From the NCBI GenBank assembly GCA_964487605.1, contig CAZARU010000015.1, forward strand, positions 1-64,000: a stretch of 64,000 bases of DNA. The letters are read 5' to 3'. Source of the DNA: JAJDAH01 sp964487605. Its GTDB lineage: Bacteria; Myxococcota_A; Polyangia; Polyangiales; Polyangiaceae. Positions 1-7,387 of the stretch are shown here, in pieces. The translations under genes were made by a program, and so were the position numbers. Every line of letters starts with the position of its first letter. The stretch's first letter is position 1. Under the pieces are notes generated by a model that searched no databases, was not told the origin of the DNA, and saw only the letters and a list, made by a program, of their open reading frames with translations.

Positions 1-381
1 CGTCGCCGCGTGGCGCATGCGATCGATCTGGTCGTTGATGATCGCGTCCGTCTCGATGAAGGTATCGGTCGTCGGCAGGTACGCTTCGGGCTGGTAGTAG
101 TCGTAGTAGCTGACGAAGTACGAGACGGCGTTGTTCGGAAACAGGTCGCGCATTTCGCCGTAGAGCTGCGCCGCCAGGGTCTTGTTGGGCGCGATGATGA
201 GCGCGGGGCGTCCATGGCTCGCGATGACGTTCGCGACGGCGAAGGTCTTGCCGCTCCCGGTGATCCCGAGGAGCGTCTGGCAGCGATCGCCCCGCGCCAG
301 TCCGTCGTTCAGCTCCGCTATGGCCCTGGGCTGATCGCCCTTTGGGGTGAACTCGCTTCGAAGCTGGAACTTTCGGGCCAC
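1..381 (-). CDS. uvrB: UvrABC excinuclease subunit B, N-terminal part (gene continues beyond left edge)
   Basis: UvrB verifies DNA damage after loading by UvrA and recruits UvrC in nucleotide excision repair, in the cytoplasm. Only the first 127 codons are present. Visible: the family opening FQLRSEFTPKGDQP (residues 5-18), Walker A GITGSGKT (39-46), and the damage-probing beta-hairpin segment SYYDYYQPEAYLP (91-103). The start is the GTG at 381-379, which places the opening exactly where the family begins. An AAGGAGGA Shine-Dalgarno element lies about 15 nt upstream, a longer spacing than usual. An ATG at 407 is in another frame. The gene is on the same strand as argC, rpsI and rplM, but 48 nt separate it from argC and no functional link is expected. 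Confidence 0.97.
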   Translation of the reverse strand, partial: MARKFQLRSEFTPKGDQPRAIAELNDGLARGDRCQTLLGITGSGKTFAVANVIASHGRPALIIAPNKTLAAQLYGEMRDLFPNNAVSYFVSYYDYYQPEAYLPTTDTFIETDAIINDQIDRMRHAAT

Positions 382-429
382 GGTTGGAACCGCGGATCCT
401 CCTTCATGGTCCGGAACGGCGCAAGGCGC

Positions 430-1494
430 TCACGGAAACATCCCCACCTCGGGGAGGCCGAGCGCGTCCGGCCAGCCCTGCGAGACGTTGAGCGCCTGAA
501 TCGCCTGGGCCGAGGCGCCGCGCGCGAGGTTGTCGATGGCGCTCATCGCCACGACGACGCGCCCCGCATGGTCGTCGAGCGCGAAGCCCACGTGAGCGCG
601 CGCCGATCCGCGAACCCAGAGCGTGTCCGGCAGGCGCTCGGCCTCCAGCACCGTGACCAGGGAACCGGCGTAGAGCTCCGATGCGACGCGACGGCAATCG
701 TCCGCCGTGATGCCGGGGCGGGCTCTGGCGTACGCGGTCGTCAGGATGCCGCGACTCATCGGCGCGAGATGCGGCGTGAACACGACGCGAACCGGCGCCC
801 CCGCCACCCGCGAGAGCTCCTGCTCGATTTCCGGGCCGTGCCGGTGCTGGCCGGCAACCTTGTACGGGCGAAGCCCCTCCGCCGCCTCGGGAAGGTGCGT
901 GGTCGCGGTGGGCGAGCGACCCGCTCCGCTGACGCCGCTCTTCGAGTCCACGACGATGCCATCGACTTCGACGAGCCCGCCTCCGAGCAGCGGCGCCAGC
1001 GCCAGGATGGCACCGGTGGGGTAGCAGCCCGGCGCCGCGATCAGCCGGGCGCCGCGGAGCGCCTCGCGATGGAGCTCCGGGAGGCCGTACACGGCCGTCG
1101 GAAGGAGCTGAGGCTCCGGATGCGCACCGTACGTTCGCTCGTAGGTCGCGAGATCTCGCAGGCGGAAGTCCGCGGAGAGATCCACGACCAGGACCCCCGC
1201 GCGATGAAGGGCGGCGCCCACTCTCGCGCTCGCCGCGTGGGGCAGCGCCGTGAACGCGACGTCGATGCGCGAGGCCGCCTCCGCCGCGCGGTCCACGTCG
1301 AAGGACTCGAGGACCCGATCGCCCAGTCCGGCAACGCCGGTGGTCGAGGGCACGGCGTCGGCCAGTCGCTGCCCGGCCCTGTCCTTGGCGGCGACCAGGC
1401 AGAGCTCTAGCGACGGGTGGGCGTGCACGAGGCGCACGAGCTCCGCCCCCGTGTAGCCCGCCGCACCCACGATTCCGACGCGGAGCTTCGCCAT
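430..1494 (-). CDS. argC: N-acetyl-gamma-glutamyl-phosphate reductase
   Basis: Catalyses the NADPH-dependent reduction of N-acetylglutamyl-5-phosphate to the semialdehyde, the third step of arginine synthesis. The 354-residue protein has the Rossmann motif GAAGYTG (10-16) and the active-site cysteine in APGCYPT (C157), followed by the SGVSGAGRSP loop. Length is normal for the family. No other arg gene lies in the window. It follows rpsI by 44 nt on the same strand. No clear Shine-Dalgarno site precedes the ATG (only GGG directly before it), so it may be read from the ribosomal-protein transcript or be weakly initiated. A long plus-strand ORF opposite it is a GC-rich shadow. Confidence 0.97.
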   Translation of the reverse strand: MAKLRVGIVGAAGYTGAELVRLVHAHPSLELCLVAAKDRAGQRLADAVPSTTGVAGLGDRVLESFDVDRAAEAASRIDVAFTALPHAASARVGAALHRAGVLVVDLSADFRLRDLATYERTYGAHPEPQLLPTAVYGLPELHREALRGARLIAAPGCYPTGAILALAPLLGGGLVEVDGIVVDSKSGVSGAGRSPTATTHLPEAAEGLRPYKVAGQHRHGPEIEQELSRVAGAPVRVVFTPHLAPMSRGILTTAYARARPGITADDCRRVASELYAGSLVTVLEAERLPDTLWVRGSARAHVGFALDDHAGRVVVAMSAIDNLARGASAQAIQALNVSQGWPDALGLPEVGMFP

Positions 1495-1538
1495 CCCGGA
1501 CGCGTATCACGCCGAGCGAAGGTGGGCGACGATCCCGG

Positions 1539-1934
1539 TCAGCGCTTGGAGTACTGGAAGCGCTTGCGGGCGCCGGGCTGACCGTACTTCTTGCGCTCCT
1601 TCTTGCGAGAGTCCCGCGTGAGGAACCCGGCGCGCTTGAGCGCGGGGCGCCGCTCGGCGTCGCTTCCGACCAGCGCACGGGCAATGCCGTGTCGCAGCGC
1701 CTCGGCCTGAGCCGACGCCCCGCCACCGGTCACCGTCGCCTTGACGTCGAACTTGTCTTCGACCTCGAGCAACGCGAGGGACTGGCGCATGATCATGCGG
1801 CTGGTCTCGCGAGCGAAGTAGTCGTCCGCCGTGCGCCCGTTGATGGAGAGCTTGCCGGTCCCCGGCGCCAGCCAAACTCGAGCGATGGCGCGCTTGCGCT
1901 TCCCGGTGGCGTACGTTGCGGTGGACTCGGCCAT
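1539..1934 (-). CDS. rpsI: 30S ribosomal protein S9
   Basis: Small-subunit protein whose C-terminal tail reaches the P-site tRNA. The 131-residue protein has the ATGKRKRA start block, the LALLEVEDKFDVKATVTGGG core and the canonical ending KRFQYSKR with the KKYGQPGARK stretch. The open frame extends upstream, but the ATG at 1934 is chosen because it matches the family N terminus and is preceded by AAGGA five nt away. It lies 10 nt after rplM, the standard rplM-rpsI pair, and is co-transcribed with it. Confidence 0.98.
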   Translation of the reverse strand: MAESTATYATGKRKRAIARVWLAPGTGKLSINGRTADDYFARETSRMIMRQSLALLEVEDKFDVKATVTGGGASAQAEALRHGIARALVGSDAERRPALKRAGFLTRDSRKKERKKYGQPGARKRFQYSKR

Positions 1935-1944
1935 GAATTCCTTT

Positions 1945-2379
1945 TCAGAGGGACAGTGACTGGGGCTTCTGCGCGACGTGCGGATGCTCCGCGCCGCCGT
2001 AGATCTTGAGCTTGCCGAGCATCTTCCGGCCCAGGGTGGTCTTGGGGAGCATGCCCCGCACCGCAAGACGAATGGGCACGTCCGGCTTGCGATCCGAGAG
2101 CTGGCGGAACGTCGCCGACTTCATGCCACCGGGGTACCCGCTGTACGCGTAGTACATCTTCTTGTCGGGCTTGCCGCCCGTCATCTTCACCTTCGCGGCG
2201 TTCACGACGATGACGAAGTCTCCGGTGTCCACGTGGGGCGTGAACGTGGCCTTGTTCTTCCCGCGAAGGATGGTCGCGACCCTGCTGGCGAGCCGCCCGA
2301 GCGGCTGGCCGTCTGCGTCCACGACCCACCAGGTGCGTGCGGCGAGGGCCTGGGCTGGCTTGGCGACGTGAGTGGGCAC
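1945..2379 (-). CDS. rplM: 50S ribosomal protein L13
   Basis: Early-assembly large-subunit protein. The 144-residue sequence carries TWWVVDADGQPLGRLAS (16-32), the NAAKVKMTGGKPDKKMYY block, the AVRGMLPKTTLGRKMLGKLKIY signature and the ending EHPHVAQKP. A short basic extension (about 15 residues, MPTHVAKPAQALAAR) precedes the usual start. It is the first gene of the rplM-rpsI operon. A promoter with TTGACG and TAGTAG lies 48-76 nt upstream, and I see no obvious autoregulatory leader structure in the roughly 40-nt leader. Confidence 0.98.
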   Translation of the reverse strand: MPTHVAKPAQALAARTWWVVDADGQPLGRLASRVATILRGKNKATFTPHVDTGDFVIVVNAAKVKMTGGKPDKKMYYAYSGYPGGMKSATFRQLSDRKPDVPIRLAVRGMLPKTTLGRKMLGKLKIYGGAEHPHVAQKPQSLSL

Positions 2380-2426
2380 TTCGGCTCCGGTGGGGGACGG
2401 CGGCGACCGCCGTAAAAAGGGCGCAT

Positions 2427-2455
2427 CTACTAACTTTCGGCGAGCGGGCCGTCAA
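2427..2455 (-). promoter_or_regulatory. Sigma70-type promoter of rplM-rpsI
   Basis: Reading the minus strand, TTGACG (2455-2450), a 17-nt spacer and TAGTAG (2432-2427). The -35 is strong and the -10 weak (3 of 6). Predicted start of transcription near 2420 gives a leader of about 40 nt before rplM. Confidence 0.45.
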
Positions 2456-2588
2456 GGAGCGCTGGAAATCCGGCGCGAGGCAGCCCTTCCGGCCGAGCGC
2501 GGCGGCCTGGCCCGCCGCGGCCTCGGCGCTCCCCACGCGCCGGCCGGACGCCCAGAAACGCCGACGGCTTCCCACCGCCACGCGGGAC

Positions 2589-2594
2589 TATACT
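2589..2594 (+). promoter_or_regulatory. -10 element TATACT, N9 before GTG start
   Basis: TATACT ends 9 nt before the GTG at 2604. There is no Shine-Dalgarno sequence. The predicted transcript begins about 3 nt before the start codon. Confidence 0.5.
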
Positions 2595-2603
2595 TTCCGC
2601 TCG

Positions 2604-4541
2604 GTGCATCCCACGGGCAACGTTCGGGTCGTCGACCGGCTGGTCTCCGACGGCGTCATCACTCCCGAGAAGCGGGAGGCCGCGCTCGCGCATCACGCGC
2701 GCATGGGTGGGCGCATCGAGGAGGCCCTGCTCGACACCAACGCGCTCGACGAGGCCGCCCTGCTGAAGTTCATGGCCGCCCTGCACAAGACGCGCTTCGT
2801 CTCCACCGAGAAGCTCGCCAAGGCGGACATCGACAAGTTCACGCTGGACAAGGTGCCGAAGAAGCTCGCCGAGCGCGACTCGATCTTCCCCGTCCTGTGG
2901 GACCACAAGACCGGCATCTTGAGCGTCGTGTGCGCCGACGTGGACAACGTGGCAGCGCTGCACGAGGTGCAGCTGGCCTCGGGGGCAAAGGAGATCCAGG
3001 CCTTCGTCGGAAGGCCGCTCGCCGTCCGCGCCGCGGTGAACAAGGCCTACTCCGGCGACATCCACGCCTTCGCGGTGCTGGATCGCTCTGCCCACGCGCA
3101 GTTCACGGCGATGCTCGACGTGTACGAGCGCAACCTGGTGACGGAAGCGGACATGGCGACGGCGCTCGCGGCGGACGAGCGCGGGCGCGAGCGCATGCTC
3201 TCGGCCACGGATCTGAAGTCCCAGGGACGCGACGCCGGGACGACCGGGCTCGGTTCGGACGGCTACGTCGAGACGCTGAACGTCCTCGTGAGCCTCATCG
3301 AGAACAATCGCCCAGACCTTCGCGGCCACTCGTCCCACGTCGGACGCTTGATGCGGAAGATTGCCGAGCGCATCGGGGTGCCGAACGCGGAGCTCGCCGC
3401 GTACACCATCGCGGCGTACGTGCACGACCTGGGCAAGATGAGCGCGTACCACCTCACGAGCCTCAACGTCGCGGAGTACGAGGGGCACCGCACCGCCGCG
3501 GAGAAGCTCTACCGCTCACCGCAGCGCCTGATGGAGTCGGTCCGGCTGCCACGCATCGTCGTCAACAGCCTGGAGAGCATGTACGAGCGCTTCGACGGCA
3601 AGGGGCTGCCGAACGGGAACTCGGGGAAGGACATCCCGCTCGGAGCGCGGCTGCTCGCCATCTGCGACACGTACGCGGACCTGACGCAGAATCCGCGGAA
3701 CCCGTACCGCAAGACGCTGCGGCCGGTCCAGGCGTGCGAGGTCCTGGCCCGGTACAAGGGCACGGTCTTCGACCCGAACCTCGTGGACCTGTTCAAGCAC
3801 ACGGTCACTGGGGACGATCTGAAGGCGCGGCTCCTGGCCAACCGCCATCGCGCCCTCATCGTCGATCCGGATCCCGAGGAGACGACCGTGCTCGAGCTCC
3901 GGATGATCGAGCAGGGCTTCGAGGTTCAGATCGCCCGCTCCACGGATCAGGCCATGAAGGCGCTGGAGCGCGGCGACATCGAGATCGTCGTCAGCGAGCT
4001 CGATGTGAAGCCCGGCGACGGCATTGCCCTGCTCGCCGACGCCCGCAAGCAGGCCTGGGGGCAGAAGTTGCCGTGGATCTTCGTCGCCACCGCGGGCGGT
4101 CGAGCGGAGGCGCAGCGCGCATTCGAGTTCGACGCGGCGGACTTCCTCACCAAGCCCGTGGCCGCGGATCTGCTCGTCGCGAAGATGCGGCAGATCATGG
4201 AGCGCACGGCGGGCGCCACCGCGCCGCGCGGCGTCTCCGGATCGCTCACCGAGATGGCACTGCCCGACATGGTGCAGGTCCTGTGGCACGGAAGAAAGGG
4301 CGGCTCGCTCAAGATCCGCGCAAAGGGCGAAGCGGGCGAGATCCACTTCGTGAACGGAGAGATCTACAACGCGCTCTGGGGCAACCTGCGCGGCGAAGAA
4401 GCTTTCTACGCGATGCTGAAGCTGACGGAGGGCGAGTTCTCGCTCGATCCGACGTTCCAGTCGCCGCAGCGCGTCGTGAACGCGAGTCCCGAGGCGCTCT
4501 TGCTCGAAGGGATGCGACGCCTGGACGAAGCGGGCCGTTGA
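2604..4541 (+). CDS. HD-GYP-type response regulator with MshEN-like N terminus, receiver and PATAN (DUF4388) domains
   Basis: Probable cyclic-di-GMP signalling protein of 645 residues in the cytoplasm. Order: MshEN/GspE-N-like domain (about 5-160), HD-GYP domain (about 220-390, HD in YVHDLGKM near 272), receiver domain (about 415-530, IVDPDPE acidic pocket and conserved Lys in FLTKP), PATAN/DUF4388 domain (about 545-642). Oddities: the GYP triad reads GLP (FDGKGLPNG), the paired HH before it reads MY, and by alignment to the conserved Gly the receiver phosphoacceptor position falls on Glu or a shifted Asp (SELDVKPGDG). It may therefore bind rather than hydrolyse c-di-GMP and respond little to phosphorylation. 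The GTG at 2604 is chosen over the open frame from 2337, which would run across the rplM promoter. It is divergent from rplM. Confidence 0.85.
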   Translation: MHPTGNVRVVDRLVSDGVITPEKREAALAHHARMGGRIEEALLDTNALDEAALLKFMAALHKTRFVSTEKLAKADIDKFTLDKVPKKLAERDSIFPVLWDHKTGILSVVCADVDNVAALHEVQLASGAKEIQAFVGRPLAVRAAVNKAYSGDIHAFAVLDRSAHAQFTAMLDVYERNLVTEADMATALAADERGRERMLSATDLKSQGRDAGTTGLGSDGYVETLNVLVSLIENNRPDLRGHSSHVGRLMRKIAERIGVPNAELAAYTIAAYVHDLGKMSAYHLTSLNVAEYEGHRTAAEKLYRSPQRLMESVRLPRIVVNSLESMYERFDGKGLPNGNSGKDIPLGARLLAICDTYADLTQNPRNPYRKTLRPVQACEVLARYKGTVFDPNLVDLFKHTVTGDDLKARLLANRHRALIVDPDPEETTVLELRMIEQGFEVQIARSTDQAMKALERGDIEIVVSELDVKPGDGIALLADARKQAWGQKLPWIFVATAGGRAEAQRAFEFDAADFLTKPVAADLLVAKMRQIMERTAGATAPRGVSGSLTEMALPDMVQVLWHGRKGGSLKIRAKGEAGEIHFVNGEIYNALWGNLRGEEAFYAMLKLTEGEFSLDPTFQSPQRVVNASPEALLLEGMRRLDEAGR

Positions 4542-4588
4542 AGCAGCGCACGGCATGACCCGCTTTTCCCGCCGTTTTTTCGCTGTGT

Positions 4589-4594
4589 TAGTCT
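4589..4594 (+). promoter_or_regulatory. -10 element TAGTCT upstream of 4608
   Basis: TAGTCT lies 13 nt before the ATG at 4608. The intervening AGGGGATC could act as a weak ribosome-binding site. A T-rich tract (TTTTTT, 4575-4580) precedes it. Confidence 0.4.
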
Positions 4595-4607
4595 AGGGGA
4601 TCTCGGG

Positions 4608-5312
4608 ATGTCGAAGTCGTCGTCCCCTCTGCAGGGCTTCAACAACAACGTGAAGCACCGCGGGCAGATCTTCCACATCCAGACGGAAGACTCCGGTGTG
4701 AGGCACCCGCACGTCATCACCCACCTCTTCGCGGACGGCGGGCGCATCGTTCGAAGCAAGAAGACCGACTATTCCGAGCACATCGACCGGCCGGACATGG
4801 CGCAGGTGCTGCGAAAGCTCATGAAGGAGCAGCACAAGGCGATGTTCATCTCGCTGCGCTCGGGCGAGTTCGACCACCTCATCGAGGACCTCGTCGGTCC
4901 GCCGGGTGCACCCGGCGAGAGCGAGAAGCAGATCCCCGTCGCCCCGCCGGCGCCGCCGCCCGAGGAGGAAGTTCCCCAGCCCCGGCGATCGGCCCCATCG
5001 CTCCATCCCGGCCAGCAGATCGACTTCGATTCGATCGAACGGGCCGCCGCCGAAGCCGCCGCCAAGCACGCGCAGGCTCCCAGCCCCACGCCGCCGGCCG
5101 TGCGGGGGACCCCCGTTCACGGCACGCCGGCGCTCGACGCGCAAGCGCCGGCTCCCAGCCGACCTCGCAGCGGGCGCTACGCCGCAGCGCGCCCCGCCGC
5201 CATCTTCGAAGCCGAGGAGGGGTCCCTCTTCGGTCCCGGCGTCATCAGCGAGAAGTCCCTCGACGAGGTGATCCTGAGCTACCTCTCCGAGGATCTCGAA
5301 CCTCAGGAGTGA
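4608..5312 (+). CDS. Conserved protein of unknown function with Pro-rich linker
   Basis: 234 residues with no signal peptide or membrane segment. The N-terminal 100 residues form a compact conserved-looking block (FNNNVKHRGQIFHIQTED near 11-28, then THLFADGGRIVRSKKTDY). I associate this type of block with proteins of unknown function in Myxococcota and other delta-proteobacterial lineages, from memory only. A Pro/Ala/Glu-rich linker (about 105-215) follows, then a short acidic C-terminal motif SLDEVILSYLSEDLE that could be a peptide docking site. It follows the HD-GYP gene by 66 nt but has its own -10-like element. Its 3' end overlaps the convergent rpiB-like gene by 10 nt. Function not assigned. 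Confidence 0.8.
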   Translation: MSKSSSPLQGFNNNVKHRGQIFHIQTEDSGVRHPHVITHLFADGGRIVRSKKTDYSEHIDRPDMAQVLRKLMKEQHKAMFISLRSGEFDHLIEDLVGPPGAPGESEKQIPVAPPAPPPEEEVPQPRRSAPSLHPGQQIDFDSIERAAAEAAAKHAQAPSPTPPAVRGTPVHGTPALDAQAPAPSRPRSGRYAAARPAAIFEAEEGSLFGPGVISEKSLDEVILSYLSEDLEPQE

Positions 5313-5746
5313 GGCGTACTCTCGCTGCTGGCGATCACGCCGAGGCTCGCGTCTTCCGTTCCGCCATAGGGCTCGGCGAGCCAGGCCTCGACGATCTCGC
5401 GCGCGACCTCCGGGCTGGTCGCACGCAGGCTCAAGGCGAGCACGTTGGCGTCGTTCCACTTCCGCGCTCCACGCGCCGTGGGAGCATCACCGCAGAGCGC
5501 CGCCCGAGCGCCCGGCACCTTGTTCGCCGCGATGGACACGCCGGTACCGGTCCAGCAGCAGACGATGCCCGAGTCCACGCGCCCCTCGACGACCGCGCGT
5601 GCGACGGCGACACCCGTCGTGGCCCACGGCTCGACCTGGGCAGCGGCCGCGCCGAACAGCTCGACGGTGTGACCACCCTCGCGCAGGTGGCGCAAGATCT
5701 CGTCCACCAGGTGCGTTTTCTCGTCGGCGCCGAGCGCGAGCTTCAC
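5303..5746 (-). CDS. RpiB/LacA/LacB-family sugar-phosphate isomerase
   Basis: 147-residue protein of the RpiB fold, which interconverts aldose and ketose phosphates (ribose-5-P/ribulose-5-P in true RpiB). Visible: the catalytic cysteine region GIVCCWTGTGVSIAANKVPG (about 63-82) and NDANVLAL. Differences from canonical RpiB: the N-terminal Asp-His pair is Asp-Glu (GADEKTH), and the His of the REHNDANV motif is Trp (ARKWNDANV). Both histidines contribute to ring opening or phosphate binding in known enzymes, so the substrate may differ. The GTG at 5746 matches the family start. It is preceded by TACGCT 7 nt upstream and no SD, and a longer frame upstream is spurious. It converges on 4608-5312 with a 10-nt overlap. 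Confidence 0.85.
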   Translation of the reverse strand: MKLALGADEKTHLVDEILRHLREGGHTVELFGAAAAQVEPWATTGVAVARAVVEGRVDSGIVCCWTGTGVSIAANKVPGARAALCGDAPTARGARKWNDANVLALSLRATSPEVAREIVEAWLAEPYGGTEDASLGVIASSESTPHS

Positions 5747-5753
5747 GTGGCGC

Positions 5754-5759
5754 AGCGTA
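5754..5759 (-). promoter_or_regulatory. -10 element TACGCT, N7 before GTG of rpiB-like gene
   Basis: Minus-strand TACGCT seven nt before the start codon with no SD sequence. Predicts a nearly leaderless mRNA. Confidence 0.45.
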
Positions 5760-5798
5760 CAGGTCGCCGACCGGAGCGGGAAGCCGTTCGCGGTCGGC

Positions 5799-5827
5799 TT
5801 GACGGGGCCGAGGCCGCCTTGTACGCC
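5799..5827 (+). promoter_or_regulatory. Probable promoter of tRNA-Cys
   Basis: TTGACG (5799-5804), 17-nt spacer, TACGCC (5822-5827). Predicted start about 5834, some 30 nt before the mature tRNA. The -35 matches that of rplM; the -10 is weak. Confidence 0.4.
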
Positions 5828-5865
5828 ACCGGGGTTCGCCGCCGGGTCACGCCCGGGGCGCGAGC

Positions 5866-5937
5866 GGTGCGGTAGCCAAGCGGTTAGGCAATGGTTTGCA
5901 AAACCATCATACGTGGGTTCGAATCCCATCCGCACCT
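5866..5937 (+). tRNA. tRNA-Cys (GCA)
   Basis: Complete cloverleaf of 72 nt. Acceptor arm GGTGCGG pairs with CCGCACC, D arm GCC/GGC, anticodon stem ATGGT/ACCAT with loop TTGCAAA giving anticodon GCA, T arm GTGGG/CCCAT with loop TTCGAAT. The discriminator base is T (U73), the identity base for cysteine. CCA is not encoded (TCGA follows), so it must be added by nucleotidyltransferase. Confidence 0.97.
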
Positions 5938-5967
5938 CGAACGGACTTCCGGGACTCGCCTTCGCCT

Positions 5968-7380
5968 TCAACCGCGACGCATGGGCCAGGTCTCGTGCCA
6001 CGGTCGCTCGCGCTGGTACTCCAGCGCCACCTGAAGGCACCGCTCGTCGGCCAGGCGCGGGCCCACGAGCTGCATCCCGATGGGCAGGCCGGCGGTGGAT
6101 ACTCCCACGCGCACGGTGGCGCCCGGGTTCCACGAGAGGTTGAACGGAATCGTGAACGACGCGACGCTGGCCGTGCCCTGGCGGCGTCCCTCCGTCTCGG
6201 TCGGGAACGGTCCGCGCGCAGCGGGTGGGTCGTAGGGGACCGTGGGCGTGACGAGCAGATCGTAGTCGGAGAACAGATCTGCGACCCAGCGGAGCAGCGT
6301 CATCCGCTGCTCCGCGTTCTTCCCCCACCACTCCATCGTCATGTGGCGCGCCATCTGCACGCCCTCCATCAGGCTCTTCATGAACTCGCCCTGCCGCGCC
6401 GGCAAGAGGTGCGAGAGGCGAGCGCCGAGCTGCCACGCGCCCACCAGGCCCCACGTCGCTCCGAGCTCGGGCGGCCCCCCCTCGATGCGCGTCACGCGGT
6501 GCCCGAGCTTCTCGAGGACCTTCACCGCTTGCTCGACGGCGCTTGCGACGTCCGACTGGACGATTGCGTAGCCCAGGTCCGGCGAGTAGGCGATCTTCAG
6601 CCGGTCGAGCGGCCTTCCCAGGGCCTGGGCGTACGAGAACCCGGGATGCGGCAGGCTCCACGGATCGTGGGCGTCGGGCCCGACGACCTGGTCGAGGAAG
6701 AGCGCTGCGTCCTCGACGGTCTTGGTCAAGGGACCGTAGGTCGAGGTCACGTCGTAGTCCCAGTGCGTGAACGGGCTGCGTGGAACGCGCCCGAACGTCG
6801 GCTTCAACCCGAAGCAGCCGGTGAAGCTCGCCGGGATGCGAATGGAGCCGCCACCGTCGCTCGACGTGACGAGCGGCATCGCTTCGGCGGCGACGAGCGC
6901 GGCAGAACCGCCGCTCGAGCCACCCGGCGTGCGCTCGACGTTCCACGGCGATCGCGTCACGCCGTAGACGAGGTTCTTCGTGATCGCGGTGTAGCCGAAC
7001 TCGGGGGCGTTGGTCTTGCCGAACGTGATGGCACCCGCCGCGCGCAGCCGCGCGACCTGCGTGGAGTCCGCGGTGGCCACGTCGTCCTTGAACGGGAGCG
7101 ATCCGTGGCTCGTCACGAGCCCCTCGGCGTCCTCCAGGTCCTTCACGCCCAGCGGAATGCCTTCGAGCGCTCGAGCGTCGCCGCGGACGTAACGCGCCTC
7201 GGCTTCCCGCGCCTCCGCGAGGAGCGCCTCGGGGTCGCGCCGAGCCACCACCGCGTTCAGGTGGTCGTGGGTCGCATCGACGCGGGCGAGCGTCTCCTTC
7301 ATGAGATCGACCGGCGACGCGCGCTTCGCCGCCAGGGTGGAGAGCAGGTCCGTCAGGGTGAGATGAAGCAGTTCGGTCAT
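5968..7380 (-). CDS. Amidase-signature family amidase
   Basis: 470-residue cytoplasmic hydrolase of the amidase-signature (AS) family. The Ser-cisSer-Lys triad is visible: Lys80 in GVKD, Ser155 in TPGGSSGGSAA, nucleophile Ser179 in SSDGGGSIRIPA. It is not GatA by context, as no gatB or gatC is near and the C-terminal half (EWWGKNAEQR) is unlike GatA; the natural amide substrate cannot be told. The ATG at 7380 has a GAAGGTG ribosome-binding site 4 nt away. It is the last gene of uppP-manC-amidase, starting 7 nt after the manC stop, so it is probably co-transcribed. Confidence 0.9.
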   Translation of the reverse strand: MTELLHLTLTDLLSTLAAKRASPVDLMKETLARVDATHDHLNAVVARRDPEALLAEAREAEARYVRGDARALEGIPLGVKDLEDAEGLVTSHGSLPFKDDVATADSTQVARLRAAGAITFGKTNAPEFGYTAITKNLVYGVTRSPWNVERTPGGSSGGSAALVAAEAMPLVTSSDGGGSIRIPASFTGCFGLKPTFGRVPRSPFTHWDYDVTSTYGPLTKTVEDAALFLDQVVGPDAHDPWSLPHPGFSYAQALGRPLDRLKIAYSPDLGYAIVQSDVASAVEQAVKVLEKLGHRVTRIEGGPPELGATWGLVGAWQLGARLSHLLPARQGEFMKSLMEGVQMARHMTMEWWGKNAEQRMTLLRWVADLFSDYDLLVTPTVPYDPPAARGPFPTETEGRRQGTASVASFTIPFNLSWNPGATVRVGVSTAGLPIGMQLVGPRLADERCLQVALEYQRERPWHETWPMRRG

Positions 7381-7387
7381 GGCACCT

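Noticed and set aside
404..1726. Open frames opposite or overlapping argC/rpsI
   Set aside because: argC and rpsI are unambiguous; these frames are composition artefacts.
5866..5937. Attachment site for an integrated element at tRNA-Cys
   Set aside because: No integrase gene, no repeat of the tRNA 3' end downstream, and flanking genes are ordinary housekeeping types.
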